Assembly: GCA_035772735.1 (NCBI GenBank)
Contig: JASDFA010000007.1
Coordinates: forward strand, 40,566,001-40,630,000
Origin: Datura wrightii
Lineage: Eukaryota; Streptophyta; Magnoliopsida; Solanales; Solanaceae
Direction: 5' to 3'
DNA: 64,000 bases
In this document: positions 8,898 to 20,330 of the stretch, one piece after another
Numbering within the stretch: the stretch's first letter is position 1
Layout of the letters: each line of letters opens with the position of its first letter
Position numbers and translations under genes: made by a program
Notes under the pieces: generated by a model
What the model saw: only the letters and a program-made list of their open reading frames with translations
Databases searched by the model: none
Told to the model about the DNA's origin: nothing

Positions 8898-10135
8898 GCC
8901 CCTTTAACATGCTAATTTCACCATAATACTTTAACTGAAGCTACTTCTTTGTTCCTTAGCTTACGGATCTGACGATCTAATATTTCTATGGGTACTTCTT
9001 CATAACTTAGGCTGTCTTTTGCACCAATGTTGTCTACCGGGACTACTAAAGCTGGATTACCGAAACACTTTTTCAAAAGTGACACAAGCAACACAATATG
9101 AACAGAAGATAACTCCGAGTGCAAGTCCAACTCATATGCCACCTTACCAACTCTCCTCACAACCTGGTAGGGACCAATATAGTGGGGAGTGAGTTTCCTT
9201 TCTTTTTGAACCGCATGACTCCCTTCATGGGAGATACCTTTAGAAATACCCAATCATCCACCTAAAACTCCAAATCACTTCTCCTCACATCGGCAAATGA
9301 TTTCTGACGGCTCTGAGCGGTTTTCAACCGGTCCCTTATCAACTGAATCTTCACCATCACCTCATGAACCGAATTTGGCCCTATCATAGCTTCCTCACCA
9401 ACCTCAAACCATCCGATGGGAGATCTACACCTCCTCCAATAGAGAGCCTCGAACGGTGCTATTCGGATACTGGAGTGATAGTTGTTATTATAAGCAAACT
9501 CGATTAAGGGAAAATGATCATCCCAACTACATTTAAAATCCATAACACATGCCCTCAACATGTACTCAAGAGTCTGGATTGTTCGTTCAGCTTGGCCATC
9601 CATTTGATGATGAAAGGCTGTGCTGAGTTGACTTGAGTCCCAAGTGCCTTCTGAAAAGACCACCAAAACGGGAGGTAAACTGAGTACCTCAGTCTGAAAT
9701 AATAGACAAGGGCACTCCATGATGGTGAACCAACTCCCGAATATACAACTTGGCATAATCATCCGCCGAATCTATGGTCTTGACCGGTAGAAAATGTGCA
9801 GCCTTGGTTAACCTGTCTACCACCACACAAATGGAATCATAGTGTCGGCGAGAACGGGGTAGGCCTATAATGAAATCCATATTAATCTCTTCCCACTTCC
9901 AAGTGAGAATGTTAATATCCTGAAGTACACCTCCCGACTTTTGATGTTTGACCTTCATTTGCTGATAGTTTGGACATTTGATTATGAACTCCGCAATATC
10001 CTTCTTCATACCATCGCAATAATAGATTTCTCGCAAGTCCTGATACATCTTCGTGGATCCCAGATGGATAGAATATCTAGTACCATGTTCCTCATGCAAT
10101 ATCCGAACTATCTATTGATATACGTCTGGGACACA
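8898..10135 (-). pseudogene. integrase with chromodomain, broken (chromovirus C)
   Basis: The HHCC module at about 10080-9950 has lost its last cysteine (CPNYQQ where CPNCQQ is usual). The DDE core shows MDFI (first Asp), IISD (second Asp, near 9692) and AFHHQMDGQAERTIQTLE (Glu). The frame shifts between 9689 and 9762. The C-terminal region ends in a chromodomain (EEVPIEILDRQIRKLRNKE) cut by a TGA after VLW at about 8917. Chromodomains of this group direct insertion to heterochromatin by recognising modified histone H3. Inactive through frameshifts and stops. Confidence 0.85.
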
Positions 10136-11600
10136 TAGGCGACACTGGTATCGTAACACACCATCTCCTCCTTGGGAGAAAACCTCTACCTTCTGACTTT
10201 GCACTGCTTCCTTCAAATTCTTTAGAATTGGATCCTCATCTTGCTTAGATTTGACATCGACCAACAAGGACGATTCTGACCCATTCTGCACAATAACGCC
10301 GCTATCGGTCGAGTCGATCAATCTAACTCCCAATCTTGCAAGCCGGTGGACATCCTTCACCAACTCCTTCTTTCCCTTATCCAAGTGGGACACACTCTCC
10401 CTAGAGAGCCTACTAAGTGCATCCTCCACCATATTAGCCTTGCCTGGTTGGTAAAGAACACTCATATCATAGTCCTTTAATAACTCTAACCACCTCCTTC
10501 GCCGAAGATTGAGATCTTTTTGCGTGAACACATATTGTAAGCTCTTGTGATTTGTGAATACATCCATGTGGACCCCATAAATGTAATGCCGCCATATCTT
10601 CAATGCGAACACCACCGCGGCCAACTCAAGATCATAGATCGATTAATTCTTTTCGTGAACTTTCAGCTATCGAGATGCATATGCTATTACTTTCCCATGC
10701 TGCATCAATACACATCCCAGTCCGACTCTCGAAGCATCACAATATACAACAAAACCATCCATACCCTCGGGTAAAGTCAACGTGGTGCTGAAGTGAGTCG
10801 AATCTTTAATTCCTGGAAGCTTTCCTCACAAGCCTCCGACCATTGGAACTTCACCTTCTTTTGAGTCAACTTGGTCAAAGGTGATACAATAGATGATAAA
10901 CCCTCAACAAATCTCCTGTAGTAGCATGCCAGGCCCAAGAAACTCTGAATTTCTAAAGGACTCATCGGTCTAGGCCAATTCTTCACCACCTCGATTTTCT
11001 AAGAATCCACTATTATGCCCTTGCCTAATACTACATGGCCCAAAAATGCTACCGAGTTCAACTAGAACTTGCACTTGCTAAACTTGGTATACAGCTGACG
11101 ATCTTTGAGGATCTGAAGCACTATTCTCAAGTGAGTGGCATGGTCCTCATCGCTCGGGGAGTATACGTCACGAACATGTCCAGGTATTGCTTGAACACCC
11201 TATTCATCAGGTCCATAAAAGATGCAGGAGCATTGGTTAGTACAACTGACATAACTACAAACTTGTAGTGACCATACCGAGTCCTGAAAGCAGATTTCGG
11301 GATGTCACTCTCCCGAACCCTGAGTCGGTGATACCCGGATCTGAGATCAATCTTCAAGAAACACCTGGCATCTAGAGCTAGTCAAATAAATCATCAATCC
11401 TGGGCAAGGGATACCTGTTCTTGACAGTGACCTTATTCAATTGCCGATAATCAATAAACATTCGAAGGGACCCATCCTTCTTTCGAACAAATAGAACCGG
11501 TGCACCCCATGGAGACTTGTTCTGTCTAATGAAACCCTTATCCAACAAGTCCTTCAACTGTTCTTTTAACTCTTTTAGCTTGTTGGATCCATCCTGTAAG
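10136..11600 (-). pseudogene. reverse transcriptase and RNase H, broken (chromovirus C)
   Basis: RT can be followed from the FIRQNKSPWGAPVLF region (about 11540) through DLRSGYHRLRV, VFKQYLDMFV and the FLGLACYYRRFVEG connection (about 10920). After MFV the FIDD catalytic box is absent: the next recognisable residues are YSPSDEDH in another frame (about 11168-11140). That is a deletion of some twenty-odd bases with a frameshift. RNase H has TNHKSLQYVF where TDHKSLQ is usual, and ends DALSRLSRES. The enzyme is dead by at least two independent lesions. Confidence 0.86.
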
Positions 11601-12200
11601 GAGGAATGGAGATAGGCTGCATATTGGGCAATAGATAAATACCGAAATCAATTTCCCTTTCCGGAGGAACACCTGGCAAATCATTGAGGAACACCTCCGG
11701 ATACTCACACCCCACTGGAACTGGCTGAATAGCCGGGGTCTCAAACTCTACATCCTTAACCATAACTAGGTAGTACATACAACCCTTAGAGATCATTTTC
11801 CTAGCCTTAAGGTAGGAAATAAACCGACTAGCTGGTACGGCTGAACTACCCTTCCATTCCAACACTGACTCACCCGGAAATCGGAATTCCACAGCACGGG
11901 TCCTACAGTTAATTGAAGCGTAACATGCATACAACCAATCCATACCAAAAATGATATCAAAGTCATTCACAGACAACTCTACAAGGTCTGCAGAGGTAAC
12001 CTTATGCAACATCGTGATGGGGCAACCTCTATACACTCTCCTAGCTGCCACTGATTCACCAACTGGAGTAGATACGGAGAACTGTTTTGACAAAATTTCA
12101 GGACTCACTCCAAAACTACTAGCAATATAAGTGGTCAGAAAAGACAAAGTAGCTCCTAGATCTAACAAACATAAGCATCAATATGGAAGACTTGAAACAT
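11575..12200 (-). pseudogene. aspartic protease region (chromovirus C)
   Basis: The active-site segment reads LDLGATLSF (related elements have D-S-G or D-P-G), followed by IIFGMDWLY and the flap-side sequence up to YPEVFLNDLPGVPPEREIDF. That last segment is the standard linker into RT. The protease would cut the Gag-Pol polyprotein in the particle. The frame is open for about 190 codons, the best-preserved part of C. It overlaps the RT call because the linker runs on. Confidence 0.82.
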
Positions 12201-13406
12201 ACCCGTGACCACATCAGGCGAAGCCTCCTACTCCTAGCGAGATATTAGGGCATAAAACCTATTTTGGGGCTGACCACCTGCTGCACTAGTGGAGGCACCC
12301 TGCTGAGGGGGTCGTGCTGCTGGAGCAGTAGAACTGGCTGTAGAGCAATCTCTGATCTTGTGCCCGGGTTTTCCACACTTGAAACAAGCATCCGTGCCGA
12401 CCAGGCACTTCCTGGGGTGACTCTTGCCGCACTTCGCACAAACTGGAAAAGTGCGCTTCACCTGCTTGCTACCATGATCCCTCGATCTTGTAGCCCTTCT
12501 TATCTGGTCTCCCTAGAGCCTGATGGCATGCTGGCAGATGATGGAGCTGGGGTAATAGACCGCTCCTGGGACTGCGGGTGCAGTACACCCCCTGTACTGG
12601 CTTGAGAAACCCCATAACTATTAGTCCTGGCCCTCTTGGCCTCTCTCTACTTCCTATAGATTGACTCCATCTGTTGTGCATGCAATACAATACGGGGAAA
12701 ATCATGTCCCGGTGAAGCATGGTGATCTGACAATCCTTGTCCAAGTAATCTGCTACTCTATGCACAAAATGGCTCACCCGAGCCCACTGATCCACCACCA
12801 ACTCCGGAGAATATTTAGATAACTGGGTGAAATCTAATGCATACTCCTGGACAGACATGTTACCTTGCTTTAGATTAACAAACTCGTCCACCTTGAGCTC
12901 CCTCATATCCTGAGGGAAGAACCAATCCATAAATACAGTGTGAAACTTATCCCAACCTATCAGGCCTGCACCCGCTGCCTTGGTATCTCTCCATTGCTTA
13001 AACCATATATGTGCTACCCCCTTTAGCTAATAGGAGGTCAAGTCAATGCATTCCTTATTGTTCACCCCATAACCTAAGTGATCTTAAGATTCTCCTCAAT
13101 GAAATCATATGGATCCTCATCCACCCTTGACCCCGTGAACTCCGAATGGCTCATCCTCAAGAAGTCCCTCACCCTAGATGTCATTGCATTCCCATTCTAA
13201 GGGAGATGCCCCACTGTTTGATTCTGGCCCTAGGCAGTCATGGCCTGTGCCAGCATCTGACTCGCTGCCCTAAACTCGGCATGGGTAGCTGGCTCTGGTA
13301 TGTGCTCATCATGAACGGGTGGAGCGAGTTGATGCTCACCATGATGGGAACCCTTATGATCATTTCTATTTGTGTTTCTCCTGGCATTTACTTGACGTGG
13401 AGGCAT
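12201..13406 (-). pseudogene. gag (chromovirus C)
   Basis: The minus-strand ATG at 13406-13404 starts MPPRQVNARR, a usual beginning for gag in this group. The capsid part includes WRDTKAAGAGLIGWDKF, DWFFPQDMRELKVDEF and NMSVQEYALDFTQLSKY (about 12980-12800). A zinc knuckle CFKCGKPGHKIRDC (C-x2-C-x4-H-x4-C) lies near 12390-12345. Several stops interrupt the frame before 12930 and a shift occurs near 12470. Gag forms the particle and binds the RNA. Confidence 0.85.
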
Positions 13407-13598
13407 GATTCTGAAAACACGAATAGCATGAATTGGAGGAGTAAAGGGCGTTCATTGCATGAGATAGATCATTAAAGAAGGGAACATTTCCTAAACGTCT
13501 AGCACCTTCTTCATCATAGGTGTGGCGCGCTTCACACCCATGAAAAAGAGTTTACTTAACGTGGCTATCAGACTCCCTAGGACACTTCAAAACCTATG

Positions 13599-13610
13599 GC
13601 TCTGGTACCA
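13599..13610 (-). other. primer-binding site, initiator-Met tRNA (chromovirus C)
   Basis: The minus strand reads TGGTACCAGAGC, one base different from TGGTATCAGAGC, the complement of the 3' end of plant initiator-Met tRNA. It lies nine bases inside the LTR end at 13620. Confidence 0.8.
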
Positions 13611-13619
13611 AGTTTTTTA

Positions 13620-15209
13620 TGACCCAAACGTACATCCAGATCATGTCCCCAGAGACCCTAAGTCGACCCATGACATGAGCATACATCTAATTCAACCAAA
13701 TGAGCGGAAGACTTAATATAAAGAACGTAATCATAACATAACATAAGGGAAAAACCCGTGCAAGACTTATACAACACAACGGAATACAACGGGTAGTCTG
13801 ATGAGCCTCTAAACATGAAAGACTGATTGATGGGACAACTTCGCAACTAATCCAACATCCAAAAATTGAAAGAACAACATAGATTATGAATGTACAGCCC
13901 TCGAAACATGAGGAATCACAAAGAGCGCTGAGAGCGAATCTAAAACTATCTACGGGTGAGGATGAGCCTGAGAATTGGGACCTGTATCATGAAATGATAT
14001 AGCATAGGAAGTATGCGGTCAGTACGTGGAATCTACTAACTATGAAAGGTAAGTAAAACGGACGTTTAAAAAATATATGAAATTCATAAATGATCATAAG
14101 AGTAGGACGTCATGCTTGTAGCGTAAATCATGATAACATATCATATGGCTCAAGGTTTTCAAAACATTTGTAACATAACATAATCATTATCATAACAGAA
14201 GAGATTTTCTTAACATGACTTGAGCCAATATACATAATCATAACATGCATAAATCATGAGGAACGATGAGAGATTCTCCTAACTGACATACCCCATATGA
14301 GCACACATGAACCCCGACTTGTAACCCTAGTCGGTAGGGTGTTTGTACCTTGCCAAGGGTAGAACCATGATAGTGTAATTTCACCATGAAATGGGTCCAT
14401 TTGGGCCAGGGACTAACATGAAAGGGTCCCGACATACCTATGGTGGCACATAGTTCATGAGATCGGGGCTTGACCTGAGCCCTGAACCTACTCGGTGTTC
14501 GATACTACTCCCAAAACATATATAGTGCTCATAATAATACATACATGAGTTCATGGGCTAGTTAAATCATGATTAACGTAGACATGCTTGAACATATATG
14601 AACTAGCCATGACATGAGGCCCGTGAGTTGACCAAAAACATAATTCATGAATAATAATATTCATACAGACTTGTAGATCATGTACATAGCTTGAATTTTA
14701 TAAAATCATAATGGGTAATAAAATAAATTCATAATTTAAAACATAATTCATGTTGGGCTCGTAAAGAACATCACTGGGAACATAACTCATAATCTGATTC
14801 ATCATGGGGCATGCATAATTGAGCTTAATTGCTTAGAAGATCAAAATCACAATATTATAATCAATTTAAACTCAAAAGTTGACAAAACCCACAAATTATG
14901 ATAATATTTCAAAATCACAAAACCCATAATTAAATCATTAGATTTTTATATAAATCAAATACAAAACCCCATGAGTTTTTATTAAATCTTAAGTAAAATC
15001 ATAGAGTAGGAGCATGGGTGTGGAAGAACTCACCCATTGATGACCTTACATACGTGGATTATCAAATCCTAACTCTCCTTAGAAGCCCAAGAGTGAAATT
15101 TAGAGAAATTGGGGAAGAACACCTTGAATCAACTTCTAGACTCCTCTCTATACTCTTGTATGAATGAATGAGGCTTAACATGAACTTAACCCCCTTAACA
15201 TACCCCATA
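13620..15209 (-). repeat. 5' LTR of chromovirus C, truncated at its start
   Basis: Homologous to 6849-8100. The homology stops at 15209 (ACCCCAT). The last 480 bp or so of the other copy, including the palindrome-rich U3, is absent and unrelated gag sequence (element D) follows. Truncated ends of this kind come from deletion or illegitimate recombination. No gene is supported here. Confidence 0.8.
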
Positions 15210-16052
15210 CTATATAATACTTATAACACCCATATCTTGATTCAATGTAACAACAAAACAAGACCCAACCAAATAAGCTTCGAGGACAATATTAAATCGA
15301 TGAATCCTTGCTCTTTGGATGTTGACTAGCTCAGGAGTAAATCTAGGCAACTGAGTGAACCGCAATAGGTACTTGCTAAAATTGAGATCATCCTTTTGGA
15401 AGAATAGGAATTCATCCGCCCTCGCTTCTCTGAGCTCTAACAACTAGTACTTTTCTCTAAAGACCCTTGTGAAGTCTCTCCAAACTATTGGGGGAGCACT
15501 CAAGGCCCTAAAGTCCTCCCACATTTCATACCATTTGATATAAATATCTTTCAACTAGTAGGAGGCCAATTCAGCAACCTTAGTCTCCAATATATGCATG
15601 ATCTTGAATATTTGATAGATCTCATCTATGAATTTTTATAGGTCCTCTACAAGACTAGATCCTATAAACTATAACATATGCACATCTAAAATTATGTTAA
15701 TTTAATCATGTGGATAATGAGTGCCTAATTGTAAGACATCTTATAACATCATCCAATCATAGTCTTTGGTTCCAGATTACACAAGGGGTACTTCTACCCA
15801 TACTTCTCTATTTTGCTTCGAAGTTTCTATAATCTAGCTATCCTTTAGCTTCTAAAAGTCTTCTCATATGATCAAGACCCAATTCTGCCTCTGTCTCTAT
15901 ATAGTGATACTTTACTAAGCTCAATGACGTGTAGCTCTTATTTATTCTGATGAACAGGTAAACATGTGAAGCTTTCGAAGATTCTATAATAGGCAAATCC
16001 TCATAAGTTAAGTACTTCTGGAGTCATCTAGTAACCTTTTTGGGACAAAAAA
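15210..16052 (-). pseudogene. gag remnant (element D, chromovirus)
   Basis: The minus strand encodes a decayed gag capsid: KWYEMWEDFRA, SAPPIVWRDFTRVF, ELREARADEFLFFQ and RFTQLPRFTPELV, matching the Tekay gag of C and B. Stops interrupt it and it is cut at 15210 by the truncated LTR of C. From about 15800 to 16052 only weak coding similarity remains. No clear PBS is seen next to the LTR at 16053. Confidence 0.72.
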
Positions 16053-17301
16053 ATGTCACGCCCCAAGATGGGGAAGGGTGCGACTGAAACTTGATACCTA
16101 ACAAACTGCGAAACTGGCTAAATTATATCTAAAACTGTAACATTTAGGCGGAAGAGGCCACCTTTCATAGTTAGATATAGATCAACTATGGACCAATGAG
16201 GTTGGAACCCAAATAAGATAGGAGACATAATACCAACAAGGCCAAGAATAAGAAAGAAATAAGAAATGGAAATCCAACGAGGCCACAAACTGAACTACAC
16301 TGCACAACCAAGTACACAAAGCCTCTACAGAGTAAATAATACTGAATGGTCAGGATAGGGCCTGACCTACCAATAAATGTCCAACAAAAACTCTTGCATA
16401 ACCCAAACTAGACGATCTCTCTAGAAAGAAAGGAGCATACCAACTCTCAGCTAAACTAAAACTCCAATAACAACTGGCGACCGGGGCCTCTACCTATATC
16501 TAGAACATGAATATAGGTTCCCGAGTGAAGGGAAACAGAGCAAATGAGATGTCATGTTATGTAAGGATGAAAGTTGTAAACATAGGAAATATCAAAATAT
16601 AACTAGAAATAACTCAAGAGAGAATGTAAGGAAGAAAAAACCTATAACCCTGCAACCTGAAACACTATATGAATGCCATGCATGAAATATCTGTATTTGT
16701 CTGCTTATATGAGCCTTCATCTAATACTGGGATAAGGAATAGTAATGATCCACTTGCCTATAGGCCTTTTGATACTCGGATCGAGTATAATCTATTACTA
16801 TACTTGGACTGGAGAAAAGTTGTTTAGTTCCGATACTCAGATTGGATAATACACACACACATATGCACACCATGATGCCAATGACAGGAATGATGTGTCC
16901 AACCTATCGTCTCTCTGGACAAAAGAGCCTAAGACATTTCCAACCTGTGGATGAACTGATGCCAATGACTTTCTGATTCATTGAGACTAACTGTGACTCA
17001 AGATAGACTTAAGAACTTGAACATATAACTCTAGAACTCTAGCACTTGGAAACTCACAGTTTCATTGACTCACATCTCATAGATTGCTTATAGGAAGCTT
17101 TAAGAGTAAGCTTACTATGCCACTTTAGGCATAAGAACATATAATTCATAACTTTAGAAGTGTAGGAAATACCTGACATAATGCTTTGAAGTTCAACTCA
17201 GAATTCTAGGAAGTTATTGTGCTTTAACAAGGATCTTAAAGGTCTAACTTCAACATTAACTCAGAAATTTTCAAATCTTTGAGTAACTTTAACTTGGAAG
17301 T
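16053..17301 (-). repeat. LTR of element D, interrupted by chromovirus B
   Basis: Starts TGTCACGCCCCAAG on the plus strand and can be aligned to the LTR of B (17302 onward) through matching blocks such as GCCTCTACAGAGTAAA and GAGGAGCATACCA. It therefore belongs to a related chromovirus family. It stops at 17301, where the LTR of B begins. Non-coding. Confidence 0.7.
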
Positions 17302-18898
17302 TGTCACACCCCAAAACTGGGGTAGGGTGCAACTGGCACTCGATTCATGATCGATCGAGAAGTTGGCTATATATCATCTATAAACGTAACACTAAGGCTG
17401 ACCAAGCCACCTGTCACAACCAACCAAGATAAATAATGGGCCAATAATGCCTTGAAAATTATAAATATGCAATCTGGAAAGCCGACAAGGCTACAATAAA
17501 GCTAAGCAAAGTAATGAAAAACCAATATGACTACACAACCCACACTACTATACAAACTAGTCCACATCAGCCTCTACAGAGTAAACAAACTCAAATGCAC
17601 GGGACAGGGCCCCGGCCTACCCATGCTGTACACAAAACTGAAAATAGTGCAAACTAGGACATGGCTCCTGGAAGAGAGGAGCATACCACTATTCTACTGA
17701 AATTTGGCTCCTACTACGTTCGATGATCTGAGCCTCGGCCTATACCTGCAGCACGATTGCAGGAAGGGTCTCAAGATGAAGGGACGTTAGTACGAATAGA
17801 ATGTACTAGTTTGTAAGGCTGAAAACTATAAACATATAAGATAAAAATGATAACTAGACCAAAAACAAGGAGTAATAACAACCCGGAATCCTGAAAACAG
17901 AAACCTGACAATAACTCACTATTGAAGTATAAATGCAATCATCTAATGCACAAAAAAGACTATAACTGAAATGCCAGCAGACAATCGACCAAAAAATATA
18001 TATACAATTCGTCCAGCCAGTTTACCACACCGGGGTAAAAATAAAAATGCCTCCAGCTGGTGTACCATACAGGAGTAAAATCCGTCCAGCTAGTTGTTCC
18101 ACACCGGGGTAAAATAACAAGACCTCCGGCCGGTGTACCACACCGGGGTAAAATCAATAAATCTTAGACAAAATCATAAATGGAGCCGATATGGCTTATA
18201 TTGGACCAGCTCAATACGTACAACATAGAAATGATGAATACTAAACATGTAGCCTGCATAAGCCTCCTTCGTGATGCATAACTGGAACTGAGTACATATA
18301 ACATTTTAAGACAGAAAATATAACTTAAATAGATGTATTCAAAACTTTTATAAATCATAAGGAACTACGGATGACCTAAGAGTTTCAACAAAATTTATAG
18401 ATCGTGTTCAAGTGACATTAGAGCTCAGAAACTTGCTAGCTTGTCGTTCGGATTAAGGGAAAGGGATTATGAAATCTCCCCTTGGCCTAACATATTTCAT
18501 AACATACACATAAGATAAAGGACAACCATAACCAGGTAATCCTAATTCGATAGGCTCATTTACCCTCAATAGCATGCGACATCTTTACGTGGCTTAAAAT
18601 CTTTTACACGTCCTTATCTTGGCTCTTTTACCAAATCCAGTTAGCAACCAGACCTTTAAACACATTTAACATCACATATATATACACATGACATACAGTA
18701 AGGACCATCTAACAATGCCCACACTGAGGAGCCTCCAACTCAATGTACAACAACGACAACAATCAACACAATATCACACTTTAGATGTCTCATTTCGGCT
18801 AGGCATAATCTTAACATTTATCCTCAACACAACCCGTACTTTCCTTAACCTAGCATAAAAACATCAAATAATCACAAAAAAATTTCCGAGGTGTTATA
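17302..18898 (-). repeat. 3' LTR of chromovirus B
   Basis: The plus-strand left end is TGTCACACCCC. The right end is GGTGTTATA next to a polypyrimidine run, that is, TATAACACC on the minus strand with the usual TG changed to TA. The 5 bp on the left (gaagt, 17297-17301) would be the target-site copy; the partner is lost. It contains a short tandem repeat at 18008-18156. Non-coding. Confidence 0.8.
18008..18156. repeat. tandem repeat inside the LTR of B
   Basis: Four diverged copies of a 32-42 bp unit with the core CCAGC(T/C)GGTGTACCACACC and GGGGTAAAAT. Copies alternate in length because of short A-rich insertions. On the minus strand this gives the repeated peptide ILPRCGT, which I regard as a chance ORF. 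Confidence 0.8.
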
Positions 18899-18915
18899 TT
18901 CTCCCCCCCCCCCTT
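18899..18915 (-). other. polypurine tract of chromovirus B
   Basis: An uninterrupted run of more than ten G on the minus strand, bounded by AA and GAGAA, lies directly upstream of the LTR start. Confidence 0.75.
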
Positions 18916-18979
18916 AGGAACATTCGTCCCCAAATGGAAATTAATTTCACTATATATGCTTCAAAATAGATACTCAGTA

Positions 18980-20330
18980 ACTTAAGTATCAAACACATAC
19001 CTTAACATCACGTCGACATTGTAAATAGGTGAGGATAATATTCTTCATTTCCTCCTCAGCCTCCCAAGTCACTTCCTCAATGTTACTACTTCGCCACAAT
19101 ACTTTAACTGAGGCAACTTCTTTGGTTCGAAGTTTACTAACTTGTCGGTCAAGAATAGAAACTGGAACCTCGGTGTAGGTCATCTCCTCAGAAATTCAGA
19201 CATCATCGATAGGCATAACACGGGTTGGGTCTCCTATACACTTTTGCAACATCGATACATGAAATACTGGGTGGACTCCCGCTAACTCTGGTGGCAACTC
19301 CAACTCATAGGCCACTTTCCTATCCTGCGGATAACTATGTAGGGCCCAACATATCTAGGACTCAGCTTGCCTTTTTAGCCAAATCACATAACGCCTTTCA
19401 TAGATGACACTTTCAGGAAGACCCAATCATTAACAACAACTCTAGCACTCGACGAAGTACATCTGCATAAGACTTCTGCATGGTCTGGGCTGTCTAAAGT
19501 CGATCTCTAATAAGTTTCACCTTGTCAATAGCTTGCTGCACTAAGTCTGGCCCCAATAACTCTGCCTCACTAAGTTCAAACCATCCCACTAGTTACCTGC
19601 ATTTTTGCCCATATAAAGCTTCATATGGGTCCATCTAAATACTATCCTGGTAACTGTTATTATAGGCGAACTCAATCAAGGAAACATGATCATACCATCT
19701 TCTGCCAAAATCTAAAACACAGGCACGCAACATATCTTCAAGCGTTTGAATGGTGTGTTTAGCCTGTCCGTCTGTCTGAGGATGAAATGCGGTACTGAGG
19801 CTTACCTGAGTGCCCAGGTCTTTATGGAAGGACTTCCAGAAGTTTGCTGTGAATTGAGCACCTCTGTCAGAAATAATGGACAAGGGGACGCCATGTAGGC
19901 GAAATGGACAAGGGGACGCCATGTAGGCGAACTATCTCTCGTATATAAAGCATAGCATAATCCTCTGCAGCATATGTGGTCTTAATTGGCAAGAAGTGAG
20001 CTGATTTAGTTAATCTATCAACTATTACCCAAATAGAATCATGCTTCCTGCTCATTCTAGGCAATCCTTTAATAAAATCCATATTAATCAGCTCCTACTT
20101 ACGACTGGAATTTCTATATCCTACACCAAACCTCCAGGCCTTTGGTGCTCAACCTTCATCTATTGGCAATTGGGACATTGAGTCACAAGACTAGTGATAC
20201 CCTTTTTCATGCCATTCCACCAATATAGCTGCCTCAGGTAATGATATATCTTTGTGGCACCTGGGAGTACTGAATATCAAGAATAATGAGCTTCATTCAT
20301 GATATGTTCCCATAGTTCACCAACATTAGG
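18980..20330 (-). pseudogene. integrase with chromodomain, broken (chromovirus B)
   Basis: The core is readable as MDFIKGLPRMSRKHDSIW (first Asp), GVPLSIISDRGAQFTANFW (second Asp) and STAFHPQTDGQAKHTIQTLE (Glu). A 28-bp tandem duplication (19876-19931) splits the core out of frame. The chromodomain lies at 18989-19183 (VPVSILDRQVSKLRTKE, EEVTWEAEEEM) and is better preserved than that of C. The gene lies downstream of RNase H as usual and is inactive. Confidence 0.85.
19876..19931. repeat. 28-bp direct tandem duplication in integrase of B
   Basis: The segment ATGGACAAGGGGACGCCATG plus eight more bases occurs twice head to tail, at 19876-19903 and 19904-19931. The length is not a multiple of three, so it breaks the frame between the first and second catalytic Asp. 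Confidence 0.92.

Larger units (their letters stand above)
6849..15209 (-). mobile_element. Tekay/Del-type chromovirus C, disrupted
   Basis: Read on the minus strand: truncated 5' LTR (15209-13620), PBS for initiator-Met tRNA, gag, protease, RT, RNase H, integrase with chromodomain, PPT, 3' LTR (8579 down to 6849, where Athila A has split it). Gene order and the DRQIRKLRNKEVASVKVLW chromodomain segment place it in the chromovirus group. In the stretch I compared, the two LTRs differ at about one base in ten, so the insertion is old. Confidence 0.88.

Noticed and set aside
9941..10138. Plus-strand ORF in chromovirus C
   Set aside because: Shadow of the integrase zinc-module region on the minus strand.
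12264..12605. Plus-strand ORF of 113 codons
   Set aside because: It is the antisense shadow of the gag zinc-knuckle region of chromovirus C.
17960..18157. Small protein with repeated ILPRCGT
   Set aside because: Product of the tandem repeat in the LTR of B.
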